DNA of 64,000 nt from UBA7985 sp002711265 (GTDB lineage Bacteria > Pseudomonadota > Alphaproteobacteria > UBA7985), in contig CBFIBS010000002.1 of assembly GCA_965660945.1 (NCBI GenBank), positions 248,001 to 312,000 of the forward strand, in the 5' to 3' direction. Each line of letters begins with the position of its first letter. The first letter of the stretch is position 1. This document shows positions 34,416-42,620 of this stretch, piece by piece. Made by a program: the position numbers and the translations under genes. The notes under the pieces were generated by a model. That model saw nothing but the letters and a program-made list of their open reading frames with translations. It did no database searches and was not told the origin of the DNA.

Positions 34416-36311
34416 GTGACCACTCAGACCCATAGCTTTCAGGCCGAAACCGCACGCCTGCTGAACCTCGTCGCAACCGCGCTGTATTCCGAGCGCGAAG
34501 TCTTCCTGCGCGAGCTGATCTCCAACGCCTCGGACGCCTGCGACAAGCGACGCTTCCTGGCCCAGCAGCAGGCCGACCTGCTCGACGCAGATGCAAGCCT
34601 GAAAATCCTGATCGCCGCCAGCCGGGATGCGGGCACCCTCGCCATCACCGACGGCGGCATCGGCATGGACCACGACGACCTGATGGCCAACCTCGGCACC
34701 ATCGCAAAGTCAGGCACCGCCGACTTTGCCGCCGCCATGGCGGAGAGCAAGGACGCCAGCGCACTGATCGGCCAGTTCGGGGTCGGCTTCTACAGCGCTT
34801 TCATGGTCGCCGACCGCGTCACGGTCGACACTCGCAAGGCCGGTACCGACGACGCCTTCCGATGGGAGAGCACGGGCGATGGCAGCTTCACCATCACCGA
34901 TATCGACGGCACCGAAACCCCCATCGGCACCACCATCGTCCTGCACCTGAAGGAAGACGCCCACGAGTTCCTCGAGGCTTATCGCCTGCAGGCTCTGATC
35001 CGGCTCTACGCGGATCATATGACCTTCCCGGTCAGCCTGCTGTCCGAGGACGGCGAAGCCGAGCAGATCAACGAGGCGCAGGCGCTGTGGCTGCGTCCGA
35101 AAGCGGAGATCACCGACGAGCAACACAAGGCCTTCTACAACCACGTCGCCGGCACGTTCGACGAACCGTGGGAGACCCTGCACCTCAACCTCGAAGGCCA
35201 GCTCGAGTACACCGCCCTGCTGTATCTGCCGACCCAGCGCCCCTTCGACCTGTTCCAGCCCGAGCGCCGCTGCCAGATCAAGCTGTTCGTCCGACGGGTG
35301 TTCATCACCGATGATGCGCCGGAGCTGCTACCGGCCTACCTGCGGTTCGTTCGCGGCCTGATCGACAGCCAGGATCTGCCGCTGAACATCAGCCGTGAAA
35401 TGCTGCAGAACGCCCCGCAGCTGCAGGTCATAAACCGGCAGCTGACCAAGCGCGTGCTGTCCACGCTCGCCAAGCGCAAGAAGGACGACCCCGAGGGCTA
35501 CGACCAGTTCTGGGAGGCCTTCGGTGCTGTCCTGAAAGAAGGGCTGTACGAGGACCGCGACCGCGGCGAAGACATCCTTCCGCTGGTTCGGTTCAAGTCG
35601 ACCACACAGGACGGGCTGACCGACCTCGACGGCTATCTGGGCCGGATGAAAGAGGGGCAGACTCAGATCTTTTACGCTACCGGTGAGAGCGAAGCCTCGA
35701 TCCTCGCCTCGCCCCACCTTGAGGGCTTCCGCGCCCGGGGGCTGGAGGTGCTGATCGCCGCCGATGCGGTCGACGCCTTCTGGATCCCGACCACCGGAGC
35801 CTATGAGGGCAAGTCCTTCGTCTCCATCACCCACGGCGCCGCCGACCTGTCGGCCTTTGCGGCCGATGCTGGTGCAGACGCGGAGACTGGCGGCACTGAC
35901 GGTAAGGCCGACGCCAGCGCCGAGGCCACCGACCCGGGCGAACTGATTGCCTGGCTCAAGACCCGCTTTGATCAGGACGTGGTTGACATCCGCCCGACCG
36001 ACCGCCTCGCCGACAGCCCAGCCTGCTTCGTCGCGTCGGAAAGCAGCATGGACATGCAGCTCTCCAAGATCCTCAAGGCCAGCGGTCAGGATGCAGGTGC
36101 CGCCCAGCGCGTGCTAGAGATCAATCCCCGGCATCCGCTGGTCGCCTCGCTCGCTACGGAAATCAGCAGCGCACCGGGCTCAACCCGCGCGGAGCAGGTC
36201 GCCGACCTGCTGTTCGACATGGCGCTGGTGGTCGAGGGCGAGGCCCCGCGCAACCCCGGCACCTTCGCCAAAGCACTGGCACAGGTGCTCGACGGCGCGC
36301 TCAAGGGCTGA
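34416..36311 (+). CDS. htpG: Chaperone HtpG (Hsp90)
   Basis: ATP-dependent cytoplasmic chaperone. About 631 residues from a GTG at 34416 that begins the canonical VTTQTHSFQAET; an ATG at 34374 would add 14 Pro-rich residues. The N-terminal GHKL ATPase motifs are clear: LRELISNASDACDK, TDGGIGMDHDDL, GQFGVGFYSAFMVAD. The middle domain (YLRFVRGLIDSQDLPLNISRE) and the C-terminal dimer domain are complete. An acidic Ala/Asp/Gly-rich stretch near residues 487-510 is more variable than in E. coli. Follows the methyltransferase gene in the same direction. Confidence 0.97.
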   Translation: MTTQTHSFQAETARLLNLVATALYSEREVFLRELISNASDACDKRRFLAQQQADLLDADASLKILIAASRDAGTLAITDGGIGMDHDDLMANLGTIAKSGTADFAAAMAESKDASALIGQFGVGFYSAFMVADRVTVDTRKAGTDDAFRWESTGDGSFTITDIDGTETPIGTTIVLHLKEDAHEFLEAYRLQALIRLYADHMTFPVSLLSEDGEAEQINEAQALWLRPKAEITDEQHKAFYNHVAGTFDEPWETLHLNLEGQLEYTALLYLPTQRPFDLFQPERRCQIKLFVRRVFITDDAPELLPAYLRFVRGLIDSQDLPLNISREMLQNAPQLQVINRQLTKRVLSTLAKRKKDDPEGYDQFWEAFGAVLKEGLYEDRDRGEDILPLVRFKSTTQDGLTDLDGYLGRMKEGQTQIFYATGESEASILASPHLEGFRARGLEVLIAADAVDAFWIPTTGAYEGKSFVSITHGAADLSAFAADAGADAETGGTDGKADASAEATDPGELIAWLKTRFDQDVVDIRPTDRLADSPACFVASESSMDMQLSKILKASGQDAGAAQRVLEINPRHPLVASLATEISSAPGSTRAEQVADLLFDMALVVEGEAPRNPGTFAKALAQVLDGALKG

Positions 36312-36338
36312 AGGCCAGCCGAAAGCCTTACGGCCGCC

Positions 36339-37070
36339 TCACTGCATGTGGGCGATGCTGGCCAGAATGGTACCGTCGCCGCGATGCTGGACCAGCAGGG
36401 CAATGCCATAGCCGATCCGAGGCGGCCAGGCGATACGGCGACCCTCGCCGCGCCAGTCGCCGAGGTGCTTGATGTCCCGGACCACGTGGCGATAGGCCAG
36501 GGTCCGACCGGCGTTCTCGCCTGATTTGATGTGGGTCTCATGGCGGTGGTCAAAGTGCACCAACCAGAGATCTGCGATGCCGTTCAGGCTGCGGGTTTCG
36601 GGCAGGTAGATCCAATCTTGGTCCGTCTTGAACATGATCGGATCGCCCTTGTAGGCCATCAGATCCTGATCCAGCAGACTAGTGCGCCCATCGGGAGACC
36701 AGTTGCCGCCCACCACGAACTGCGGGGTGAAGATGTAGCGCTTGGCGAGCACGTGGCGGTAGTACTTTTGCCGGTGGGTTGCGCTCTCGCTGGCGAAGGG
36801 ATCACGCCAGCCGATGTAGTCCCAGTAGTCGACGTGGAACGACAACCCCAGCACGCCGGGCATATCCGCCAGCTCCTCGAGCTCCATGTCGGCAGGTGGG
36901 CAGGAGTGGCAGCCCTGACTGGTGAACAGCTCGATGACCAGTGGGTTGATCTGGAACGTCGGCCACTGACCCCAGGTCTGCGCTCCGGCCGTCGGCACCA
37001 GCGACACGGGCGCAAGCGCAAGGCCCAAGCCCAGCACCAGTCGCGCCCAAATCAATCGCCAGCCGTTCAT
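36339..37070 (-). CDS. Exported DUF1223 thioredoxin-fold protein
   Basis: A 243-residue exported protein of the DUF1223 family. A signal peptide (LVLGLGLALAPVSLV, ending near AGAQ) precedes the thioredoxin-like domain, which starts VIELFTSQGCHSCPPAD: the CHSC pair is in the place of the thioredoxin CxxC site. HVDYWDYIGWRDPF and FTPQFVVGG are the other family hallmarks. Function is unknown; a periplasmic redox role is plausible. ATG at 37070; a TTG just before it is the alternative. Convergent with htpG, 27 bp apart. Confidence 0.9.
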   Translation of the reverse strand: MNGWRLIWARLVLGLGLALAPVSLVPTAGAQTWGQWPTFQINPLVIELFTSQGCHSCPPADMELEELADMPGVLGLSFHVDYWDYIGWRDPFASESATHRQKYYRHVLAKRYIFTPQFVVGGNWSPDGRTSLLDQDLMAYKGDPIMFKTDQDWIYLPETRSLNGIADLWLVHFDHRHETHIKSGENAGRTLAYRHVVRDIKHLGDWRGEGRRIAWPPRIGYGIALLVQHRGDGTILASIAHMQ

Positions 37071-37334
37071 CAATATCCGTTTCCCAACTCAAATATCGCC
37101 GCGTGATTCATAAGCAAAGTCGTATACCGACTCAAATGTCTCACGATTAGGTTGCGCCTAGATACATGCTTATCGGGCGCACCGCCATTCACAAGCCCTT
37201 GTTCGGGGTGCGGATTGTCTCAGGGGCGCAGACGCGGAAGGCTCAGGCCAGAGCAAGGGCCAAAGCAAGGGCCACGTCTAAGGCTGAGGTTGAGCTTGAG
37301 GTTGGGGCAGGGCCTGAACCCGTCCCCAGACGCC

Positions 37335-38726
37335 TCAGAACATGGAGGCTGTCCGATAGACGTGGCGGATGTCGCCATCCCATGGCCCCTCAAAGGCTGC
37401 GATCAGCTGATCGGCTGGCGACTGACCGGCTTCGAGCCAGCGCGCGAGAGGTTCCAGCGCTGCCGTCTCATCGCTCTCACCTTCTGGCCCGGGGATCGCC
37501 CGCCGACGCAGGCCCGCCTCAGCCACTGCCAGCAGTTCACGGGCAATATCGAGCACCGGCCGACCCGCAATCTCTGCACTCAGGCCGAGCCGCGACACGT
37601 CGCGAAGCAGCTGCTGCCGGTCCGCCCGCGTCCAGCCCGCGATCAGGTCCGCCGCCGCCTGCAGGCTATCGGCGTCATAGAGCAACCCGGTCCAGAGGGC
37701 GGACAGGGCAACGACGTGATCAACCGGCCCCGCATCGCCGCCGCGCATTTCGAGGAATGACTTGAGGCGAACCTCGGGGAACAGCGTGGTCAGATGGTCG
37801 TCCCAGTCCGACTTCAGCGGCATCTCGCCGGGGCGCAGCGGCAGCTTGCGCGCCATGAAATCCCGGAACGACAGCCCGCTTGCGTCCAGATACACGCCAT
37901 CGCGGTGGACAAAGTACATAGGCACATCAAGAGCGTAGTCGACGTAGCGCTCGAAACCCATGCCGTCTTCAAAGGCGAAGTCTATGCCGCCGGTGCGGTC
38001 GGGGTCCGTATCCTGCCAGATCGCGGAGCGGAACGAGCGATAACCGTTGAGCTTCCCGCCGGAAAACGGCGAGTTGGCAAACATGGCGGTCGCGACCGGC
38101 TGCAGCGCGAGGCTGACGCGCAGCTTGCGCACCATGTCCGCCTCGGATGAGAAATCCAGATTGACCTGCACGGTGGCGGTCGACTTCATCATGTCGAGCC
38201 CGAGCTGGCCCTTCTTCTGCATGTAGGCGCCCATGATGCGGTAGCGCGCCTTAGGCATCCACGGCACCTGATCGCGGGTCAGTTCGGGCTGGTAGCCCAG
38301 ACCCAGCGCGCCGAGGCCGAGGCGCTGACACAGCGTACCGATCTCACCGACGTGCTTCAGGGTCTCTGCCCGTGTCTGGTGCAGGTCGGAAAAGACCGCC
38401 CCGGACAGCTCGAACTGGCCACCGGGCTCAAGGGTGATGTTGGCACCCTCCCGGGTCAGGGCGATGACGTTCTCGCCTTCGTAAAGAGGGGTCCAGCCAA
38501 ATTCGGAGACAAGAGCACTGAAAAGCGTCTGAATATCGCCTGCACCGCCGGCGGCGGCGTCCCGCGCGAAGGGAACTGCGTTGAAGTCACGGAGGTCGTA
38601 GAGAAACTTTTCATGCTCCGTACCGATCCGCCACTGTGATGCTGGCTTGCAGCCCTTTTCGAGCGCAAGGACAAGGTCATCACGGCTTTGGATGGGTTGG
38701 GAAATCCCGGTCGGTGGAGCAGACAA
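37335..38726 (-). CDS. gshA: Glutamate-cysteine ligase, plant/alphaproteobacterial type
   Basis: First enzyme of glutathione synthesis: joins glutamate and cysteine with ATP. The 463-residue protein has the class features RIGTEHEKF, ITLEPGGQFELSG and MMKSTATVQVNLD of the plant-type family found in alphaproteobacteria. The start is a TTG at 38726, with AAAGG about nine bases before it; no ATG start in frame is available nearby. The preceding gene on this strand is rsmE, 76 bp away. Downstream (37074-37334) is a 261-bp gap with short imperfect repeats (GCAAGGGCC twice near 37250-37273) and no gene. Confidence 0.95.
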   Translation of the reverse strand: MSAPPTGISQPIQSRDDLVLALEKGCKPASQWRIGTEHEKFLYDLRDFNAVPFARDAAAGGAGDIQTLFSALVSEFGWTPLYEGENVIALTREGANITLEPGGQFELSGAVFSDLHQTRAETLKHVGEIGTLCQRLGLGALGLGYQPELTRDQVPWMPKARYRIMGAYMQKKGQLGLDMMKSTATVQVNLDFSSEADMVRKLRVSLALQPVATAMFANSPFSGGKLNGYRSFRSAIWQDTDPDRTGGIDFAFEDGMGFERYVDYALDVPMYFVHRDGVYLDASGLSFRDFMARKLPLRPGEMPLKSDWDDHLTTLFPEVRLKSFLEMRGGDAGPVDHVVALSALWTGLLYDADSLQAAADLIAGWTRADRQQLLRDVSRLGLSAEIAGRPVLDIARELLAVAEAGLRRRAIPGPEGESDETAALEPLARWLEAGQSPADQLIAAFEGPWDGDIRHVYRTASMF

Positions 38727-38802
38727 CGACTGTACCTTTTCTGAGCTCTATCTTGTGCAGATGGTCGGATGTCGCTGCACCGTCAAGACAAACAAAGGCT
38801 CG

Positions 38803-39564
38803 TTAGTGTCTGGCTGATCCCCGAAAATCGGGATGCTTGTCCCCGTCTCCGACAAGCGCCTGAAAAACCGCAATCAGGGCGATTGCCGCCGTCTCAGCCT
38901 TAAGCACGCGCGGGCCGAGGCTAAGGCCGAAAACATTATCCTGATCCGCAAGCCATTGGACCTCGTCAGGGTGGAAGCCACCTTCCGGCCCGACCAGCAG
39001 CGCGCTGGGCGGCTCCGGCTGGAGCTGCTGCACCACCGGGGAGAAGCCACCCGCTTCGAAAGCAGCCCCGATCCGCCCCCCGAACCCCCGCACCGCCTCG
39101 CGCAGCGGCAAGGGCTGTTCGAGGCTGGGGATGGTCAGGCGTTCGCACTGCTCCGCCGCCTCCACCATGATCGTCTGCAGCCGCTCGGGGCGCAGGCGCT
39201 CGGACTGCGTATGCTCGGTAATCACAGGCTGGAAGCGGGTCACTCCCAGCTCGGTCCCCTTGGCCAGAATCCACTCCATCGGCGTTCGCTTGATCGGCGC
39301 GAACATCAGGGTCAGCGGGCGCTCAGGCTCGAAGTCGGCAATCGTCTCCCGCAGATCGACCCAGGCGGCTTTCTTGCCCAGTGTGGTAATGACCGCGCGA
39401 AACTCGGGGCCCCTGCCGTTGAACAGCCCCAGTTCAGAGCCGACTTCACGCCGCAGAACGTTGCGCAGGTAGTGCGCCTGCGCCTGGGCAAGCTCGAAAG
39501 CCTGACCTGCTGCCAGCTCCCCTTCAACGAAGAGGCGGATTGTGGGACGATCGGGTTTGGTCAT
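38803..39564 (-). CDS. rsmE: 16S rRNA (uracil-1498-N3)-methyltransferase
   Basis: A 253-residue SPOUT-class RNA methyltransferase that modifies U1498 of 16S rRNA. The C-terminal knot motifs LLVGPEGGFHPDEV and LSLGPRVLKAETAAIALI are clear. The N-terminal PUA-like domain starts IRLFVEGELAAGQ. Length is normal. Together with the divergent ubiA and downstream gshA it forms the classic alphaproteobacterial order ubiA-rsmE-gshA. ubiA starts 44 bp away on the other strand. Confidence 0.96.
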   Translation of the reverse strand: MTKPDRPTIRLFVEGELAAGQAFELAQAQAHYLRNVLRREVGSELGLFNGRGPEFRAVITTLGKKAAWVDLRETIADFEPERPLTLMFAPIKRTPMEWILAKGTELGVTRFQPVITEHTQSERLRPERLQTIMVEAAEQCERLTIPSLEQPLPLREAVRGFGGRIGAAFEAGGFSPVVQQLQPEPPSALLVGPEGGFHPDEVQWLADQDNVFGLSLGPRVLKAETAAIALIAVFQALVGDGDKHPDFRGSARH

Positions 39565-39608
39565 TCTTGCTCACTGGGCCCGCGTTGATCGAAAAGGCAG
39601 CCTCACCC

Positions 39609-40604
39609 ATGGCAAACAATCCGGACGATTTGAAGCCCCGGTTCACGGATATTCAGAGCCAGACGTGGTTTGACCGGGTCCTGCCAGGCTGGACCCGGCC
39701 GTTCACACGGCTGATGCGGCTCGACCGGCCGATCGGCGCCTATCTGCTCTACATCCCCGGTCTGTGGGGCGTGCTGCTGGCCGCTCTGGCGTCCCGCAAT
39801 GCCGCAGACGTCGATGCAGGCATCGCGGGTGACGGCGCCAGCCTGCTGCGGGTGCTGTGGATCGGCGGTTTGCTGTTCGTCGGCTCCATCATCATGCGCG
39901 GGGCGGGTTGTGTGATCAACGACATGTGGGACCGCGACCTCGACCGGCAGGTTGAACGGACCGCTGGGCGGCCGCTGGCCTCCGGCGCTGTCAGCCTGCG
40001 GCAGGCGGGCCTGTTCCTCGCCCTGCTGCTCGGTCTGGGACTGCTGATCCTGCTGCAGATGCGGCCGCTGGGCATCCTGCTCGGGGTAGTGTCGCTGCTT
40101 CCGGTCGTGCTCTATCCGCTGGCTAAGCGGGTCACGGACTACCCGCAAGCGGTGCTCGGCCTGACCTTCAACTTCGGCGCCCTGATCGGCTGGGCGGCGA
40201 TCAGCAACGAGGTCTCGCCCGCCATGGTTCTGCTCTATCTGGGCTGCTGGGCCTGGACCTTTGGCTACGACACCATTTACGCGCATCAGGACAAGGCCGA
40301 CGACGCCATCATCGGCGTCCGATCGACCGCGCTCGCCTTTGGCGGCAACAGCAAGCTGGCAATCCGCTTGTCCTACATCGTTGCGCTGGTGCTGTGGTTC
40401 CTGTCGCTGGCGCTGGTAGCCGACGGCCTGCCCTTCTGGATTAGTCTGTTCGGCCTGATCGCTATTGGGGTCCGCATGATGGTGCAGGTGCAGCGGACTG
40501 ACCTCGACAGCCCGACGGACAGCCTGCGCGCCTTCAAGGGCGAGCAATGGACCGGCTGGATCTGGGCGGCAGTGCTGATGCTGGCGCTGGTTCTGGCGGG
40601 CTAA
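39609..40604 (+). CDS. ubiA: 4-hydroxybenzoate polyprenyltransferase
   Basis: Integral membrane prenyltransferase of ubiquinone biosynthesis that joins a polyprenyl chain to 4-hydroxybenzoate. About 331 residues from the ATG at 39609. The two Asp-rich motifs are NDMWDRDLDRQVERT and YDTIYAHQDKADD, with seven to nine hydrophobic helices. The N-terminal extension (about 40 residues, polar) is common in this class. Divergent from rsmE. Confidence 0.96.
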   Translation: MANNPDDLKPRFTDIQSQTWFDRVLPGWTRPFTRLMRLDRPIGAYLLYIPGLWGVLLAALASRNAADVDAGIAGDGASLLRVLWIGGLLFVGSIIMRGAGCVINDMWDRDLDRQVERTAGRPLASGAVSLRQAGLFLALLLGLGLLILLQMRPLGILLGVVSLLPVVLYPLAKRVTDYPQAVLGLTFNFGALIGWAAISNEVSPAMVLLYLGCWAWTFGYDTIYAHQDKADDAIIGVRSTALAFGGNSKLAIRLSYIVALVLWFLSLALVADGLPFWISLFGLIAIGVRMMVQVQRTDLDSPTDSLRAFKGEQWTGWIWAAVLMLALVLAG

Positions 40605-40697
40605 AACAGCCGATCCGCCCGCAAGGCTTTTCCGGCAGCTGTGGCGTAAAGAGCGCAGATTTCAGAGGTCGGGTCGCCGCCCCTTCGCCCCCGCCGC

Positions 40698-41663
40698 TCA
40701 GGTCCGCTGGTAGGCCAGCCGCGCCGCGACCAGATCCTCGATCGCTGAACCACAGTTCTTGAACAGCGTAATCTGGTCGTAGAACCGTCGACCGTCGCGC
40801 TCGCCCTGTGTCAGATCGAACAGATCGGCGGCGACGTCGTCCTCGGTGATGAGGCCATTGTTCATGGGGATGATGAGATCACCGGCTTCGGCCAGCGCCC
40901 CGGTGCGGGTATCGACGAAGATCCGCGCTTTCTGCACCAGTGTGTCGTCGGACTCGCGACTGTCGGGCGAGAACGCGCCCACGAGGTCGACGTGGGTGCC
41001 CTCGCGGACCCAGTCGCCGAAAATCACCGGCTCGCTGCTCGCCGTGATGCAGGTGACGATATCGGCGCCGGAAACGGCAGCCTCCAGATCATCTGTCACG
41101 CCAATGCTGTTCAGCGCCGAGGCGTCTTCCTGCAGCCGGTAGTTGGCGACGAGTTCTTCCGCGCGCTTAGGCGTCCGGTTCCAGACCAGCACGTCTGAGA
41201 TCGGCCGCACCGCGCGATGGGCATCGATGAAGTGCCGGGCCAGCGCCCCGGCGCCGACGATCAGCAGCCGCGACGCGTCGCTGCGCGAGAGGTAGCTCGA
41301 CGCCAGCGCCGAAGCAGCCGCCGTGCGTTTCACCGTGATCATCTCCGCTTCGAGAATGCCACGAACCTTGCCCGTCCCCGCGTCGAGGAACAGGTAGACC
41401 CCCTGCACCATGGGCAGGCCCTTGGCCGGGTTGCCGGTGTTCACCGTCACCATCTTGATCCCGAGGTCACCGTCGACCTGCCACGAAGGCATGTTCAGCA
41501 GGATGGTGGGATCAGCGTGCACGTTCTCGACGTAGAAGCGATTGCGCAGCGGCGCCTGATAGGGTCGCGCGCTGGCCCCCATGCGGAAGGCACGGCGCAG
41601 CGCTTCGATCAGGCTTTTCTGATCGAGGGCAATTTCGATTTCCGGGGCAGTGATGAAGCGCAT
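40698..41663 (-). CDS. Ornithine cyclodeaminase / mu-crystallin family protein
   Basis: A 321-residue NAD(P)-dependent enzyme of the ornithine cyclodeaminase/mu-crystallin family, cytoplasmic. The substrate region has GIKMVTVNTGNPAKGLP and the Lys/Arg-containing MITVKRTAAASALA; the Rossmann loop reads LLIVGAGALARHFIDAH and a later motif VDLVGAFSPDSRE. Members include ornithine cyclodeaminase, alanine dehydrogenase of archaea and imine reductases; I cannot choose. It ends a run of minus-strand genes (rpsA-ihfB-lapA) and is six bases after the lapA-like stop. Convergent with ubiA. Confidence 0.9.
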   Translation of the reverse strand: MRFITAPEIEIALDQKSLIEALRRAFRMGASARPYQAPLRNRFYVENVHADPTILLNMPSWQVDGDLGIKMVTVNTGNPAKGLPMVQGVYLFLDAGTGKVRGILEAEMITVKRTAAASALASSYLSRSDASRLLIVGAGALARHFIDAHRAVRPISDVLVWNRTPKRAEELVANYRLQEDASALNSIGVTDDLEAAVSGADIVTCITASSEPVIFGDWVREGTHVDLVGAFSPDSRESDDTLVQKARIFVDTRTGALAEAGDLIIPMNNGLITEDDVAADLFDLTQGERDGRRFYDQITLFKNCGSAIEDLVAARLAYQRT

Positions 41664-41669
41664 GGGGTG

Positions 41670-42062
41670 TCAGATCGCGGATACGGGTTTCGGGGTAACG
41701 TCTTCGGCGGGCTGCTCGATGGTCCGGAGGCCAGTGACTTCCGCCTCCAGCCGGTCGATGTCAGCCTCGCGGTCGAGCAGGTCGGCGCGGGTGCGGTCGA
41801 GGTCGTCTTCGGTGCGGGACAGCATGCGCCGGGTCTGGCGCAAAGCAGAACGCCGGGAACCGGCTTGGATCCAGACGAACAGCGCCCCGAGCAGGAAGCC
41901 AATGATCGCCGTCGCAGCGATCCACAGCGCCAGCGGCTGCACGATCCCGTCCGGGAACACCACGGCCAGCCGCAGGGTCGCGGGTTCAGTGTTCGAGACC
42001 ACGAACCAGACGAGGACCGCGAGGGTCAGCACGGCCAGAATCGAAGACAGAAACCGGAGCAT
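41670..42062 (-). CDS. LapA-domain (DUF1049) inner-membrane protein
   Basis: A 130-residue protein with two hydrophobic helices (about 4-23 and 45-66) and a C-terminal coiled coil rich in Arg, Glu and Leu (about 70-115). This is the LapA/DUF1049 layout, linked in E. coli to lipopolysaccharide assembly with LapB. No lapB gene is seen next to it. It lies after ihfB, the usual alphaproteobacterial place, and before the ornithine-cyclodeaminase-family gene (6-bp gap). Confidence 0.88.
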   Translation of the reverse strand: MLRFLSSILAVLTLAVLVWFVVSNTEPATLRLAVVFPDGIVQPLALWIAATAIIGFLLGALFVWIQAGSRRSALRQTRRMLSRTEDDLDRTRADLLDREADIDRLEAEVTGLRTIEQPAEDVTPKPVSAI

Positions 42063-42181
42063 GGTTCAGCACGCCTCCCAAGCAGCAGATCAGCGCCCGC
42101 GGATGCGGGACGCAGCGAAGTCTCGGCGGGGAAAATGGCAGACTTTCGAGCGCCTTGCCAACCCCCGCCCGGGCCCGACAC

Positions 42182-42206
42182 AAAAAAAGGGAGGCCGGGG
42201 CCTCCC
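42182..42206 (-). terminator. Rho-independent terminator after ihfB
   Basis: On the minus strand GGGAGGC and GCCTCCC (42200-42206 and 42189-42195) form a 7-bp G+C stem with a 4-base loop, followed by seven T residues (42182-42188 read in reverse). It begins about 30 bp after the ihfB stop and separates ihfB from the lapA-like gene. Confidence 0.88.
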
Positions 42207-42236
42207 TGATCTCTACCGGAGCGGAAACGCCAAGGC

Positions 42237-42524
42237 CTACTCGCTCTTGTCGTTCAGCCGCTCGTGCAGTTGCTTGCCCGTCTTGAAGTACGGGATCGCC
42301 TTTTCCGAAACCTCGACCGGCTCGCCTGAGCGCGGGTTGCGGCCGGTGCGTGCCTTGCGCACCTTCACGGAGAAGGCGCCGAAGCCGCGGAGTTCGATGC
42401 GATCACCCTGGGTCAGGCCCTCGGTGATCTCGTCAAAGACCGTGTTCACGATCTTGGTAATGTCTCTGAGGTAAAGGTGAGGATTATCTGAAGCGACCAG
42501 CTGTATAAGTTCTGATTTCGTCAT
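42237..42524 (-). CDS. ihfB: Integration host factor subunit beta
   Basis: DNA-bending protein of the HU/IHF family, a partner of IhfA. The 95-residue protein has MTKSELIQLVA, the helical core, and the beta-arm GRNPRSGEPVEV with the Pro that intercalates in DNA, then AIPYFKTGKQL. The position right after rpsA is classic for the beta subunit. It is followed by a clear Rho-independent terminator at 42182-42206. Confidence 0.97.
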   Translation of the reverse strand: MTKSELIQLVASDNPHLYLRDITKIVNTVFDEITEGLTQGDRIELRGFGAFSVKVRKARTGRNPRSGEPVEVSEKAIPYFKTGKQLHERLNDKSE

Positions 42525-42620
42525 GATGTCCGTATTTCCCCCTGTTTGATCTGATGCGGTTCCTGCACCGGCGCGACTCCGTTGAGCGCCGCGCCGATGC
42601 GGGAAAAGCGGTCGTCAACC

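Noticed and set aside
37152..37334. Possible small gene in the gap after gshA
   Set aside because: The plus-strand frame is dominated by short Ala/Arg/Lys repeats from GCAAGGGCC-like motifs and has no ribosome site; it runs on as antisense to gshA.
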